Shown: piece by piece, positions 10,125 through 19,983 of the stretch
Position numbering within the stretch: position 1 is the first letter of the stretch
Layout of the letters: the number at the start of each line of letters is the position of its first letter
Assembly (NCBI GenBank): GCA_017621705.1
Contig: JAGASR010000034.1
Span: forward strand, 62,001 to 126,000
Reading direction: 5' to 3'
DNA: 64,000 bases
Source of the DNA: Clostridia bacterium
GTDB lineage: Bacteria > Bacillota > Clostridia > Oscillospirales > UBA644
Translations under genes and position numbers: made by a program
The notes under the pieces: model-generated
Databases searched by the model: none
What the model was told of the DNA's origin: nothing
Seen by the model: only the letters and a program-made list of their open reading frames with translations

Positions 10125-12689
10125 GTGGCTAAAAGAAAAAATGTGGATTATAAACCCGAAGATATAATGTTTCCGGATCAGGTCATAACTTCAACCGAAC
10201 TTGTCCAAGAAATGAAACAGAGCTATATCGAGTATGCGATGTCCGTTATAGTAGGACGTGCGTTGCCCGATGTTCGTGACGGTCTCAAACCCGTTCACAG
10301 AAGAATTTTATATGCAATGTATGAGGACGGACTGACGAGAGACAAGCCATTCCGTAAGTGCGCTACGGCAGTCGGTGACGTTCTCGGTAGATATCATCCG
10401 CACGGTGACTCTTCCGTTTACGATGCGCTCGTTCGTCTCGCGCAGGATTTCTCAATGAGATATCCTCTTATCGATGGTCACGGTAACTTCGGTTCCGTGG
10501 ACGGCGACCCCCCTGCAGCATACCGTTATACCGAAGCAAGAATGAGCCGCATTGCGGACGAAATGCTTGCGGATATCGAAAAAGAGACCGTTGACTGGGA
10601 TCCGAACTTCGATGAAACGAGAAAAGAACCGCGCGTTCTTCCCAGCCGTTTCCCGAACCTTCTTGTTAACGGTTCGTCCGGTATCGCAGTAGGTATGGCG
10701 ACAAATATACCTCCTCACAACCTCAACGAAGTCATTGATGCGACGATCCTCGTTCTCGATAACCCCGAAGCGACCCTCGAAGACCTTCTCGGCTGTATTC
10801 AGGGTCCCGACTTCCCGACAAAGGGTATCATTCTCGGCAGAAAAGGCATCAGAGCCGCTTATGCGACCGGTCGAGGCCATATAACCGTAAGAGCGAGAAC
10901 CGAATTTGAAGAATTCGGCAGAGACAGAGTAAGAATTATCGTTACGGAGCTTCCGTATCAGGTAAATAAACGTATGCTTATTGCGACGATCGCAGAGCAG
11001 GTACGTGAAAAACGCATCGAGGGCATTTCCGATATCCGAGACGAGTCCGACAGAAACGGTATGAGAATCGTTATCGAGCTTCGAAAAGACGTTAACTCTC
11101 AGGTAGTTTTAAACAAACTCTTCACGCAGACCCAGATGCAGACGACTTTTGCCGTCAATATGCTCGCACTCGTCAATAATCAGTCCCAGCCGAGAATCCT
11201 TTCGCTGAGAAATATTCTTGACGAATATATCGAACATCAGAAAGATATCATTACAAGAAGAACAAGATACGATCTTCGCAAGGCTCAGGAAAGAGCGCAT
11301 TTGCTCGAAGGCTTGATAATCGCGCAGGATAATATTGACGAGGTTATCAAGATCATCCGTAATTCCTACGATGATGCGAAGGAAAATCTTATGGAAAGAT
11401 TCAGTCTTTCCGAAATTCAGGCATCCGCTATCCTCGAAATGCGTCTTAAAGCGCTCCAGGGTCTCGAAAAAGAGAAACTCATGGCTGAATACGAAGAGAT
11501 CGAAAAGAAGATCGAATATTATAAGCAGCTTCTCGCTTCCGAATCGATGCTTATCGGAGTTCTTCGTGACGAACTTACCGAGATCAAGGAAAAATACGGC
11601 GATGAACGTGTCACCGAGATCCAGGAAGTTGAAAACGAGATCGATATCGAAGACCTTATCGAAGAAAAGACCTGCGTTTTCACCCTCACAAACAGAGGCT
11701 ATATCAAACGTCTTTCCGAAGAAAATTATAAAGTTCAGAGACGCGGCGGCAGAGGTGTCACTGCGCTCACGACGAGAGAAGAAGACGTTGTCGAAGAAAT
11801 GTTCACCTGCTCGACGCATGACCGCATAATGTTCTTCACCTCCGAAGGCAGGGTTTACTGCCTCAAGGGCTATGAGATCCCCGAGTCGAACCGTCAGGCA
11901 AAGGGCATGAATATCGTAAATCTTTTGCAGCTTAACAGCGGCGAAAAGGTCACTGCGATGATCCCGATGCGTGAGCTTGATGCTGAAGGTTACTTCAATA
12001 TGGTCACAAAATACGGTATTTCCAAGCGTTGCAAGATCAGCGACTTCAAAAATATCCGTAAAGCGGGCCTTAACGCAGTCGAGCTTGACGAGGGCGACAG
12101 CCTTATCTCCGTTCGTCTTACGGATGGCGAAAAAGATATCATCGTAGCTACCAGCGCGGGCATGGCTATCCGTTACAGCGAAACCGATGTACGTGTCGTC
12201 GGCAGAACGGCGCGCGGCGTTCGAGTCATCAAACTCGGCGAAGGCGAAGAAGTTGTCGGATCGGTCGTTGTCGAAGAAGGCAGCACGCTTGTCACCGTCA
12301 CCGAAAACGGCTACGGCAAACGCACCGATTTTGATGAGTTTAACGGTCAGAACAGAGGCGGTAAAGGTGTCCGCGTCCATAAGATCAGCGAAAAGACGGG
12401 TAATCTTGTCGGTGTTCGCTGCGTAAGTGAAGACGATGACCTTGTTATCATCTCGTCCGACGGTATAATTATCCGTGTCAAGATCGCAGATATCCCCGTT
12501 TACGGCAGAGCATCTTCGGGTGTTCATGTAATGCGTATTCAGGGCGAAACGAAAGTCATCGCAACCGCAGTTATCCATGCATCGGATGAAGAAGCATCTT
12601 TAAATGAAGAGGACAATATTGAAGAAATCGATGCGGATGCTTTTGAAAAAATTCTTTCCAATGAGGATAACGCAACTGAAAACAATTAA
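10125..12689 (+). CDS. gyrA: DNA gyrase subunit A
   Basis: 854 residues, GTG start preceded by AGAGGTGAG. The catalytic tyrosine is Y135 in AAYRYTEAR. The breakage-reunion domain is followed by coiled-coil arms and a six-bladed beta-pinwheel C-terminal domain with RRGGRGV near residue 540. The quinolone-determining positions equivalent to E. coli S83 and D87 are S96 and D100, the unmutated residues. A short acidic tail ([16 protein letters not shown]) ends the protein. Confidence 0.96.
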   Translation: MAKRKNVDYKPEDIMFPDQVITSTELVQEMKQSYIEYAMSVIVGRALPDVRDGLKPVHRRILYAMYEDGLTRDKPFRKCATAVGDVLGRYHPHGDSSVYDALVRLAQDFSMRYPLIDGHGNFGSVDGDPPAAYRYTEARMSRIADEMLADIEKETVDWDPNFDETRKEPRVLPSRFPNLLVNGSSGIAVGMATNIPPHNLNEVIDATILVLDNPEATLEDLLGCIQGPDFPTKGIILGRKGIRAAYATGRGHITVRARTEFEEFGRDRVRIIVTELPYQVNKRMLIATIAEQVREKRIEGISDIRDESDRNGMRIVIELRKDVNSQVVLNKLFTQTQMQTTFAVNMLALVNNQSQPRILSLRNILDEYIEHQKDIITRRTRYDLRKAQERAHLLEGLIIAQDNIDEVIKIIRNSYDDAKENLMERFSLSEIQASAILEMRLKALQGLEKEKLMAEYEEIEKKIEYYKQLLASESMLIGVLRDELTEIKEKYGDERVTEIQEVENEIDIEDLIEEKTCVFTLTNRGYIKRLSEENYKVQRRGGRGVTALTTREEDVVEEMFTCSTHDRIMFFTSEGRVYCLKGYEIPESNRQAKGMNIVNLLQLNSGEKVTAMIPMRELDAEGYFNMVTKYGISKRCKISDFKNIRKAGLNAVELDEGDSLISVRLTDGEKDIIVATSAGMAIRYSETDVRVVGRTARGVRVIKLGEGEEVVGSVVVEEGSTLVTVTENGYGKRTDFDEFNGQNRGGKGVRVHKISEKTGNLVGVRCVSEDDDLVIISSDGIIIRVKIADIPVYGRASSGVHVMRIQGETKVIATAVIHASDEEASLNEEDNIEEIDADAFEKILSNEDNATENN

Positions 12690-12750
12690 TTTAAAATAAA
12701 ATAAATAAAATATAAATTCTATATTTTTCACAGTAAAAGGACTTGAGAAT

Positions 12751-14154
12751 ATGAATAATACCGAAAAAACAATGGAAAAGATCGTCGCACTTTGTAAAAA
12801 CAGAGGCTTTGTTTATTCAGGCTCCGAAATTTACGGCGGTCTTGCAAACGCTTGGGACTACGGTCCTCTCGGCGTTGAAATGAAAAACAACGTTAAAAAA
12901 GCATGGTGGAAAAAATTCGTTCAGGAATCTCCCTACAACGTAGGTCTTGACTCCGCTATCCTCATGAACCCCCGTGTTTGGGTCGCTTCCGGCCACGTCG
13001 TTAACTTCAACGACCCCCTTATCGACTGCAAAGCGTGCAAAATGCGCCACAGAGCCGATAAACTCATCGAAGACTGGAACGCTGAAAACGGCATTCAGAT
13101 GACCGTTGAAGCTCTCACAAACGAGCAGATGACCGAATATATCCGCGAACATAATATTCCCTGCCCCGGTTGCGGCAAGAGCGATTTTACGGATATCCGT
13201 AAGTTCAATATGATGTTCAAGACTTTCCAGGGCGTTACCGAAGACTCTTCGACAGAGATCTACCTCCGTCCCGAAACCGCTCAGGGTATTTTCGTTAACT
13301 TCAAAAATATTCAGAGAACCACCAGAAGAAAGATCCCCTTCGGCGTTGGCCAGGTAGGTAAATCTTTCAGAAACGAGATCACTCCCGGTAACTTCACTTT
13401 CCGTACACGTGAATTTGAACAGATGGAACTCGAATTCTTCTGCAAGCCCGGCACCGACCTCGAATGGTTCGAATACTGGAGAACCCAGTGCCACAACTTC
13501 CTTCTCAACCTCGGCATGAAGAGCGAAAACCTCCGTCTTCGTGACCACGAAAAGGAAGAACTTTCTCACTATTCCAAGGCAACTACCGACTTCGAATTCC
13601 TCTTCCCGTTCGGATGGGGCGAACTTTGGGGCATTGCGGACAGAACCGACTTCGACCTCAAGTCTCACACCAACGAATCCGGCGAAAACCTCGAATATTT
13701 CGATCAGGAATCAAACGAAAAATATATTCCCTACGTTATCGAGCCCTCTCTCGGTGCAGACAGAGTTATGCTTGCATTCCTCTGCGAAGCTTATGACGAA
13801 GAAAATATCTCCACCGACCCCGAAAAGCCCGATATTCGCACCGTTCTCCATCTCCATCCCGCTCTCGCGCCCGTCAAAGCCGCTATTCTTCCCCTTTCCA
13901 AGAAGCTCAACGCAGGCGCAGAAAAGATCTTTGCGGATCTCGCTAAATATTATAACGTTGAATTTGACGATGCAGGCTCTATCGGTAAGCGTTACAGACG
14001 TTTCGACGAGATCGGTACTCCCTTCTGCATCACCTACGACTTTGATTCCGAGACCGACGGCTGTGTAACCGTTCGTGACCGCGATACCATGCAGCAGGAA
14101 AGAATCAAGATCGAAGACCTCAAGGCATTCATCGAAAGCAAACTTGAATTTTAA
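12751..14154 (+). CDS. glyQS: Glycine--tRNA ligase, single-chain class II type
   Basis: 467 residues of the homodimeric class II GlyRS. Motif 2 ([20 protein letters not shown]) and motif 3 ([11 protein letters not shown]) are visible, as is the [11 protein letters not shown] segment, and an anticodon-binding domain lies near 360-460. A cysteine set (CKACKMRH near residue 91 and CPGCGKSD near 135) suggests a zinc-binding insert. AAAGGA precedes the ATG. Codon use is strongly C-ending (TTC, AAC, CTC), typical of high expression. A terminator follows. Confidence 0.95.
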   Translation: MNNTEKTMEKIVALCKNRGFVYSGSEIYGGLANAWDYGPLGVEMKNNVKKAWWKKFVQESPYNVGLDSAILMNPRVWVASGHVVNFNDPLIDCKACKMRHRADKLIEDWNAENGIQMTVEALTNEQMTEYIREHNIPCPGCGKSDFTDIRKFNMMFKTFQGVTEDSSTEIYLRPETAQGIFVNFKNIQRTTRRKIPFGVGQVGKSFRNEITPGNFTFRTREFEQMELEFFCKPGTDLEWFEYWRTQCHNFLLNLGMKSENLRLRDHEKEELSHYSKATTDFEFLFPFGWGELWGIADRTDFDLKSHTNESGENLEYFDQESNEKYIPYVIEPSLGADRVMLAFLCEAYDEENISTDPEKPDIRTVLHLHPALAPVKAAILPLSKKLNAGAEKIFADLAKYYNVEFDDAGSIGKRYRRFDEIGTPFCITYDFDSETDGCVTVRDRDTMQQERIKIEDLKAFIESKLEF

Positions 14155-14184
14155 TTGATAAATTAAATATCGAATAAATAAAAA

Positions 14185-14227
14185 CAGCACTCTTTGGATT
14201 TTTAGTCCGAAAGGGTGCTGTTTTTTA
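14185..14227. terminator. Bidirectional intrinsic terminator after glyS
   Basis: An imperfect stem CAGCACTCTTTGGA / GTCCGAAAGGGTGCTG is followed on plus by TTTTTT and on minus by CTGTTTTTATTT. It can terminate glyS on plus and the membrane-protein gene at 14439-15026 on minus. A second structure with TTTTTT at about 14305-14357 lies further on. I see no supported gene in 14228-14438. Confidence 0.85.
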
Positions 14228-14438
14228 TGAAAACTAAAAAGAGTGAAATAGGCAGAAAAACGGTGTTACTTAAATATTTAATTTTCGTTGCTTTGACGCT
14301 CTGTCCGCCTCCGAAAATCTTTCTTTTTTTCGGGGTCGGGCGGTCCTTTTTTGTGTTTATATTATACCATATATTGTGGCTGATTTCAAGCAACCATCTG
14401 TAGAATAAGCTTCTATTGGCGGTTTATAAAAACAAATA

Positions 14439-15026
14439 TCATTCTTTATTATTTATCGAATCGCGCCATGTGCCCGTTTTTCTGCTTGGGGTCTCGGCTT
14501 CTTTCTTTTCTTTTATAATGAGATCGTTTTCGTCTCGCAGAAACATATCCATAAGTTGAGGATTTGCCGCGGCGGAGAGTTTATGCCCGAGATAATACGG
14601 AATTATCAGACAAGGGACGACTATTATATGGTAGAAAATTATCGTTGAAGTCGCGAGTTCGCGCATAAAATAGCTGTTTATATCAGGGGTTATGCAAAGT
14701 GAGATTATTTTTTCGATGAGAAAAACGAAAGCGAGGATAATTCTGTCTCGAAGAGAGTATCTGTTATTTAATGTGTCTCTTTCTCCGTCTTCGAATGAAA
14801 CCATCGAGCAGAATACCCAGAGAAAAATCGGGCGCAGTATCGCCATCAGATCAGAGATCTTTTCGGGTTCGTTGAAATCTAAGACGTAATACATAAAGAA
14901 CATCAGAATAAAACAGATCAGCGCCGCGATAGTATCCATTCCGCTGAAATAAAGAAGCCAGAATTTTAAGATCCGCGCGATCTTCTCTCCGAAAGAGAAG
15001 TTTTCGAGAAATTTCCGCTTACGCAT
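14439..15026 (-). CDS. Hypothetical integral membrane protein
   Basis: 195 residues, not assigned to a family. It begins MRKRKFLENFSFGEKIARIL and has four or so hydrophobic segments (about residues 28-48, 60-75, 92-110 and 128-150), ending in a charged cytoplasmic-like tail (KEKKEAETPSRKTGTWRD). The start at 15026 is preferred because AAAGGAGA lies 5 bases upstream; an ATG 15 bases earlier overlaps that ribosome binding site. It is a lone minus-strand gene between terminators. The AT-rich stretch 15027-15269 upstream holds nothing else I can support. Confidence 0.7.
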   Translation of the reverse strand: MRKRKFLENFSFGEKIARILKFWLLYFSGMDTIAALICFILMFFMYYVLDFNEPEKISDLMAILRPIFLWVFCSMVSFEDGERDTLNNRYSLRDRIILAFVFLIEKIISLCITPDINSYFMRELATSTIIFYHIIVVPCLIIPYYLGHKLSAAANPQLMDMFLRDENDLIIKEKKEAETPSRKTGTWRDSINNKE

Positions 15027-15269
15027 AACGTCTCCTTTCATATATAATAAAAATATTGATTTATTCTCTTTTTTGTGATTTATTATATAATATTAAAAAT
15101 ATATTTGAAGATAAGGTTTTTTATAGTATAATTACGGTTTTATCTTTTTATCTGTTCTCTATTTATTATAACATAAAAATATTTCATTTTCAATAACTTT
15201 TAAAGTGACAAATACTGTCCGTTTCGGATCAGTTTTGATTATAACTTATTTCTTCGGATAATTTTTTAT

Positions 15270-15318
15270 GAATAAAAACAGCACCCATTTTAGCATTAAC
15301 AATGCTAAAATGGGTGCT
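15270..15318 (-). terminator. Strong intrinsic terminator of the minus-strand pfp operon
   Basis: An 18-bp perfect stem (15280-15297 with 15301-15318, loop AAC) is followed on the minus strand by GTTTTTATT. It lies downstream of the hairpin array that follows the phosphofructokinase gene, so the array is transcribed as part of the 3' untranslated region. Its base (AGCACCC/GGGTGCT) resembles the terminator at 14185-14227. Confidence 0.88.
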
Positions 15319-15322
15319 GACC

Positions 15323-15485
15323 GTTAGCTTTTCGTAAGAAAAATTTAGCTGTGCGAAGCACAATTTAGCTCTCCGCAAGGAGAATTTAACTGCACAACGT
15401 GCAATTTAGCTTGCCGTTAGGCAAATTTAGCTATGCGAAGCATAATTTAGCTCGGCTTTGCCGAATTCAGCTGTTAATCAATAAC
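15323..15485 (-). repeat. AGCTAAAT hairpin array after the phosphofructokinase gene
   Basis: Eight units, read on the minus strand, each with linker AGCTAAATT followed by a short hairpin. On plus the stem/loop/stem units are TTTTC-GTAA-GAAAA, GTGC-GAA-GCAC, CTCC-GCAA-GGAG, GCAC-AAC-GTGC, TGCC-GTTA-GGCA, ATGC-GAA-GCAT, CGGC-TTT-GCCG and GTTA-ATCAA-TAAC. The last unit contains the stop codon of the gene. Linkers are nearly constant (one AACT, one TCAGCT variant), while both stem arms change together. Confidence 0.92.
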
Positions 15486-16730
15486 AAAATGCACAGGCAG
15501 ACCGTTTTTCATAGGGATCTGAACTTCGCCGAGAATGAGGGGCTGGAGATAGTGAAGGAGTTCGTCGGTGACGTTGTTTCCACGTTCGTTTATGTATTCG
15601 TGAGGAATGGTTTTGATCTGATTTGCGATTCTCGAAACGGGGCAGAAACCAACGGAAACGGAATAACTGCCGTCGGCGTTATTGTCACGTATAAAGAAAG
15701 CAAAATCGCCCGAATTGCCTGCGGCTACGTGTTTTGCGCAACTTGCACCGACGAGAACGCTCTCTTCGATATCGGTTTTTGACAGGCAATGACCTGCGCA
15801 TCTTTGCGGCAGACTCAGTTCAATAGAACGGCATTTACAGCCTATCTTCGCTCTGATACACGATTCGAGAACTCTCGCCGCGCCTGCGAGGTATTTATGA
15901 CCGAAAATATCGACTGAACCGCTCTGTTCGCTCTCGCCGACGTATTTTCCGTCCTTTGTTTTGATGCCTTCGGAGACGGCGATTACGACGTTAGGCTTCT
16001 TTTCGAGCTCTTTTTTAACGTCTTCTATAAATTCGTCAAAATCAAAAGTGCTTTCCGCAACGTAAACGAGGTCTGCGCAAACCTGACCCGAAATTCTCGG
16101 AAGAGCGGCGCCTGCGGCAAGCCAGCCTGCGTCACGTCCCATAATTTCAACGATCGTTATCGCCTGAACCGCATAGATCGAGCAGTCGCGCGCGATCTCT
16201 TCGACGGTCGTTGCGATATATTTGATCGCAGAGCCGAAACCGGGAGTGTGGTCGGTGACTACAAGGTCATTATCGATCGTCTTGGGAACGCCCATGACGT
16301 AAATTTCATAGTTTTCTTTCGCCGCATAGCGTGAAAGTTTATCGGCGGTATCCATAGAATCGTTGCCGCCGATATAGAGAAAATAGCGGATATCGTAGCG
16401 ACGGAAAATCTCGAAGATCTGCGGATAGATTGGGTCGTCAAGGTCGGACGGCAGTTTTTTTCTGCAGGAACCGAGCGCCGCCGCAGGGGTACATTCGAGC
16501 GCATAGTGGTCGCTGTCGTTCGTTACATGGCTTGCAAGATCGACGATATCGTCGTTCAAAAGACCTGCGATGCCGTGCTTCATACCGTAAATACGCTTTA
16601 CGTTATCGCATTTGCGAAGACCTTTGATAACGCCCGAAAGGGTCGCATTTATTGCCGCCGTGGGACCGCCGGACTGACCGACGATCGCGTTGCCGCTGAT
16701 GGGAAGTGTCTTTTTATTTTCGTCAAACAT
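15474..16730 (-). CDS. pfp: Pyrophosphate-type 6-phosphofructokinase
   Basis: 418 residues of the phosphofructokinase family. It has VGQSGGPTAAINATL near residue 17, GGNDSMDT at 121-128 and PKTIDNDL at 149-156. In ATP-dependent enzymes the corresponding motifs are GGDGS and PGTIDND; the Asp after GGN and the Lys in PKTIDND are the classic marks of PPi-dependent enzymes, so the donor is probably pyrophosphate and the step reversible. It acts in cytosolic glycolysis. It is the last gene of the minus-strand operon, 50 bases after the DedA gene, and its stop lies in a hairpin unit. Confidence 0.9.
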   Translation of the reverse strand: MFDENKKTLPISGNAIVGQSGGPTAAINATLSGVIKGLRKCDNVKRIYGMKHGIAGLLNDDIVDLASHVTNDSDHYALECTPAAALGSCRKKLPSDLDDPIYPQIFEIFRRYDIRYFLYIGGNDSMDTADKLSRYAAKENYEIYVMGVPKTIDNDLVVTDHTPGFGSAIKYIATTVEEIARDCSIYAVQAITIVEIMGRDAGWLAAGAALPRISGQVCADLVYVAESTFDFDEFIEDVKKELEKKPNVVIAVSEGIKTKDGKYVGESEQSGSVDIFGHKYLAGAARVLESCIRAKIGCKCRSIELSLPQRCAGHCLSKTDIEESVLVGASCAKHVAAGNSGDFAFFIRDNNADGSYSVSVGFCPVSRIANQIKTIPHEYINERGNNVTDELLHYLQPLILGEVQIPMKNGLPVHFVID

Positions 16731-16780
16731 TGAGTTTTACCAATGCTTTCGCTGATCACGAAAGGCTTCCTTTCTCTTCT

Positions 16781-17410
16781 TTATTTTGATCTGGACTTTC
16801 TATATTTATATATTATTATTACTGCGATAATTACAGCAATGAGGACGATAAGCAGGACTTTGCCGACCGTTCCGAGCGCATCGAGAACTCGAAGAAGCAT
16901 CGGAATGTTTGATCCGAGCAAAAAGCCGAGCAGATAATAAACGGCGCACGCAAGGACCGTCACACACGAAAGATAAAAAGCGGCTCTGCGTTTTTTTACT
17001 TTCATCAGACCCATCACGATTATCGTTATGCACTGCATCGAGGGGATAAACCGTAAAAGAAAATATGAGCCTCCGCCGTATTTTTCGATTACACGCTTCG
17101 CTTTATCGTACGTTTTGTCGTCGATGAGGTTGTTTATCAGTTTGATTTTGCGGACACGGTCGCCGAGAACGAACGCAACGGAAAAAAGCCCCATCGCACC
17201 GATCACAGCGCCGAGAGAGTATGCCGTAAAACCCAGAAAATTATGAAAAACGTCCTGCGAAACAAGGATCCCGAGAGCGACGAGCAACGTGTCGGACGGG
17301 ACGGGCGGAAAGATATACTGAACCAGCGCAAGCCCGAAAAGGATCAGGCAGAGCGCCCATTCGGGAAAACCCGAGAACCAGGTGAGGATAGAATCAAGCG
17401 TTTGTTCCAT
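16781..17410 (-). CDS. DedA-family membrane protein (VTT domain)
   Basis: 209 residues with several hydrophobic segments and the DedA/SNARE-associated domain hallmarks: the re-entrant FPPVPSDTLLVALG segment near residue 35 and RVIEKYGGGSYFLLRFIPSM near 105. The end is membrane segment plus a positively charged tail (YKYRKSRSK). Family members are implicated in lipid carrier (undecaprenyl phosphate or phosphatidylethanolamine) flipping and membrane homeostasis; the exact substrate is unknown. It lies 10 bases after trmB. Confidence 0.88.
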   Translation of the reverse strand: MEQTLDSILTWFSGFPEWALCLILFGLALVQYIFPPVPSDTLLVALGILVSQDVFHNFLGFTAYSLGAVIGAMGLFSVAFVLGDRVRKIKLINNLIDDKTYDKAKRVIEKYGGGSYFLLRFIPSMQCITIIVMGLMKVKKRRAAFYLSCVTVLACAVYYLLGFLLGSNIPMLLRVLDALGTVGKVLLIVLIAVIIAVIIIYKYRKSRSK

Positions 17411-17420
17411 AAAGTAAAAA

Positions 17421-18038
17421 TTACTGCTTCATTCTCGCTTTGAGGTGATAGATCGGCTGACCGAGTTCGGTAAAACGTTCTTCATATTCGGTCATTGCGG
17501 GGTTATAGATGCCGCTTTCGTGGAGGTCTTCGGTGTAGTCGAAGATCTCGAAGCCGTTTTCTTTTATCTCTTCGACGGAGAATTCAAAGAGGGGGTGGTT
17601 ATCGGTCTTGAACGCAATTATGCCGTCTTTTTTAAGCAGTTTTTTATATCTGTCGAGGTAGTTTTTATGAGTGAGTCTTCTCTTTGCGGCGCGTTTTTTC
17701 GGCCACGGGTCGGAGAAGTTGAGGAAAATGGTGTCGATACTGTTTTCGGGGCAGATCTCAAGAAGATCGTCGGCGCTTCCGATTATGTATTTGATATTGT
17801 CAAGCTGTTTTGCGGCGCCTTTTTCGATCGCCATTACCATGATATCTTTCATGATTTCGATCGCATAGAAAAGACAGTTTTCTTTTTCTGCGACTTCAAC
17901 CGCAAATTTGCCTTTGCCACAACCTATTTCGAGGAATACGGGTTTTTCGTTGCCTTCGGGTATCTCTATTTTTTCAACGATGTAGTCCGAGCAGCGCTCA
18001 AGACGCGCATCGCAATTCTTTTTCTTTCTTGCGCGCAT
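17421..18038 (-). CDS. trmB: tRNA (guanine-N7-)-methyltransferase
   Basis: 205 residues. The SAM-binding motif LEIGCGKGKFAVEVAEK (near residue 37) and the TrmB motif NFSDPWPKKRAAKRRLTH (near 108) are clear, as is the C-terminal TEYEERFTELGQPIYHL. It makes m7G46 in tRNA. It lies 17 bases downstream of mnmG, so two tRNA-modification genes are neighbours in this operon. Confidence 0.96.
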   Translation of the reverse strand: MRARKKKNCDARLERCSDYIVEKIEIPEGNEKPVFLEIGCGKGKFAVEVAEKENCLFYAIEIMKDIMVMAIEKGAAKQLDNIKYIIGSADDLLEICPENSIDTIFLNFSDPWPKKRAAKRRLTHKNYLDRYKKLLKKDGIIAFKTDNHPLFEFSVEEIKENGFEIFDYTEDLHESGIYNPAMTEYEERFTELGQPIYHLKARMKQ

Positions 18039-18055
18039 ATTATTCTCCAGTTTAT

Positions 18056-19981
18056 TTAAATATATTTAAAGTGTACAAGCAAAATTGCGATATCCGCAGG
18101 CGATACGCCCGAAATTCGTCCTGCCTGACCGATGTTGGACGGCTTGACGGCGTTTAATTTCTGTCTTGCTTCCAGACGCAGACCTGCAAGAGATGTATAG
18201 TCGAAATCTTCGGGAAGGCGCTTCTGCTCAAGCTTTTTGAACTGCTCGACCTGCTCGGTCTGACGTTTTATATATCCGTCGTATTTTACGGTGATCTCGA
18301 CTTCTTCTCTTACCGAAAGCGGAAGATCGGGGCGGTCGTGATCGACTTTTTCGAGCGATTCGTATGTTATTTCGGGTCGGCGCAGAAGATCGGCAAGCGA
18401 AATGCCCGTCGTTACCGCCGAGGAATTACGTTCGGCAAGAAATTCTTTCAGTTCGCCGTTCGGAGAGAGATATGTATGCTCGACACGCTCCGTCTCTGAC
18501 TTGATCTTATCCCATTTTTCGAGAAAATGCGCCCAGCGTTCGTCGTTTATGAGTCCGACTTTTCTGCCGTAGGGCATGAGACGCTCGTCCGCATTGTCCT
18601 GACGTAAAAGCAGACGGTATTCGGAGCGCGATGTCATAATACGGTACGGCTCACGGGTGCCTTTGGTTACAAGGTCGTCGATGAGAGTTCCGATATAGCT
18701 CGTGCTTCGGTCGAGGATCAGCGGTTCTTCGCCTTTGAGTTTGAGAGAAGCGTTGATGCCTGCGATAAGACCCTGCGCCGCGGCTTCTTCGTAGCCCGAT
18801 GTGCCGTTGAACTGACCTGCGCCGTAGAGATTTTTTATCTTTTTGAATTCGAGCGTTGCGCGAAGTTCGAGCGGATCGACACAGTCGTATTCGATAGCGT
18901 AGCCGATTCGCATGATCTCTGCGTTTTCAAAGCCCGGCAGAGTGTGGATCATCTCGATCTGAACGTCTTCGGGAAGCGACGACGACATACCCTGAAGATA
19001 CATCTCTTCGGTATCTTTTCCCGTCGGCTCCAAAAAGAGCTGGTGACGTTCTTTATCGGCAAAACGGACGATCTTGTCCTCTATCGACGGACAGTAACGC
19101 GGACCGATGCCGTGAATGTTTCCCGAATAAAGAGGGGAGCGGTGAAGATTGTCTTTTATTACCTGATGCGTTTTTGCGTTTGTGTAAACGAGCCAGCACG
19201 GTTCGGTATTTTCACCGATAAATTTATCTTCGTTTTCGAACGACATCGGGACGATCTTCTCGTCGCCGTCCTGACGTTCAAGCTTCGTTAAATCGACTGA
19301 TCTGCGGTTGATTCGAGAGGGGGTACCCGTCTTGAAGCGCATCATCGAAACGCCCTTGTCTTCGATGCTCTTTGTAAGCTTCGTTGCCGCAAACATTCCG
19401 TCGGGGCCGCCGCAGAAAGAGTGGTCGCCGACGATTATTCTGCCGTTTAAGTATGTTCCCGTGCAGATTATTGCCGCTTTGACGTTAAATACAGCCCCAA
19501 GATGCGTAACAACGCCCGTAACTGCGCCGTCCTCCGTCAGAATATCGACGATCTCCGCCTGCTTGAGCGAAAGATTTTCCTGCTTTTCGAGGACGTGCTT
19601 CATAACTTTCTGATATTCGCGTCTGTCCGCCTGAATACGCAGAGAGTGGACCGCAGGGCCTTTGCCGAGGTTTAACATTCGGCTCTGCAGGAAGATTTTG
19701 TCGGCGCTCTTCGCCATTTCGCCGCCGAGAGCGTCTATTTCACGGACGAGGTGACCTTTTGCCGTGCCGCCGATCGACGGATTGCAGGGCATATTTGCGA
19801 CCGCATCCATGTTGATTGTGAAAAGTATCGTCTTCATGCCGAGACGCGCGCACGAAAGCGCCGCTTCAACTCCGGCATGTCCGGCACCAATAACAGCTAC
19901 ATCGTAGCTGTTATTGATAACGGCTATGTCATAGCCGTTATTGATAAGTTTATTGTTTGTTTCGTTAATTGAACAGCTCAT
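18056..19981 (-). CDS. mnmG: tRNA uridine modification enzyme MnmG (GidA) with duplicated N-terminal strand
   Basis: 641 residues. The FAD-binding Rossmann motif is VAVIGAGHAGVEAALSCARL, with MPCNPSIGGTAKGHLVREID following and the MnmG C-terminal helical domain ending in GRISGVSPADIAILLVH. It works with MnmE on U34. The ATG at 19981 has AAGG six bases upstream and lies two bases after the stop of the WG-protein gene. Odd: about 23 extra residues precede the usual start, and they include a near-copy of the first beta strand (INNGYDIAV then INNSYDVAV), each copy encoded by a hairpin. mnmG is normally next to mnmE; here it is about 18 kb away across the origin. Confidence 0.94.
   Translation of the reverse strand: MSCSINETNNKLINNGYDIAVINNSYDVAVIGAGHAGVEAALSCARLGMKTILFTINMDAVANMPCNPSIGGTAKGHLVREIDALGGEMAKSADKIFLQSRMLNLGKGPAVHSLRIQADRREYQKVMKHVLEKQENLSLKQAEIVDILTEDGAVTGVVTHLGAVFNVKAAIICTGTYLNGRIIVGDHSFCGGPDGMFAATKLTKSIEDKGVSMMRFKTGTPSRINRRSVDLTKLERQDGDEKIVPMSFENEDKFIGENTEPCWLVYTNAKTHQVIKDNLHRSPLYSGNIHGIGPRYCPSIEDKIVRFADKERHQLFLEPTGKDTEEMYLQGMSSSLPEDVQIEMIHTLPGFENAEIMRIGYAIEYDCVDPLELRATLEFKKIKNLYGAGQFNGTSGYEEAAAQGLIAGINASLKLKGEEPLILDRSTSYIGTLIDDLVTKGTREPYRIMTSRSEYRLLLRQDNADERLMPYGRKVGLINDERWAHFLEKWDKIKSETERVEHTYLSPNGELKEFLAERNSSAVTTGISLADLLRRPEITYESLEKVDHDRPDLPLSVREEVEITVKYDGYIKRQTEQVEQFKKLEQKRLPEDFDYTSLAGLRLEARQKLNAVKPSNIGQAGRISGVSPADIAILLVHFKYI
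19889..19941 (-). repeat. Two hairpins inside the 5' coding end of mnmG
   Basis: A 12-bp perfect hairpin (19889-19900 with 19904-19915, loop ATC) and an 11-bp perfect hairpin (19917-19927 with 19931-19941, loop GTC) are adjacent. They form a 27-base in-frame tandem duplication whose two copies differ at several positions, with paired bases changing together in each stem. The linker reads TTATTGATAA. Confidence 0.85.
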
Positions 19982-19983
19982 TT

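Noticed and set aside
10402-10430. Possible quinolone-resistance change in GyrA
   Set aside because: The residues equivalent to S83 and D87 are the normal serine and aspartate.
14202-14403. Two overlapping small open frames after glyS
   Set aside because: Both overlap terminator structures, lack ribosome binding sites and show no family resemblance.
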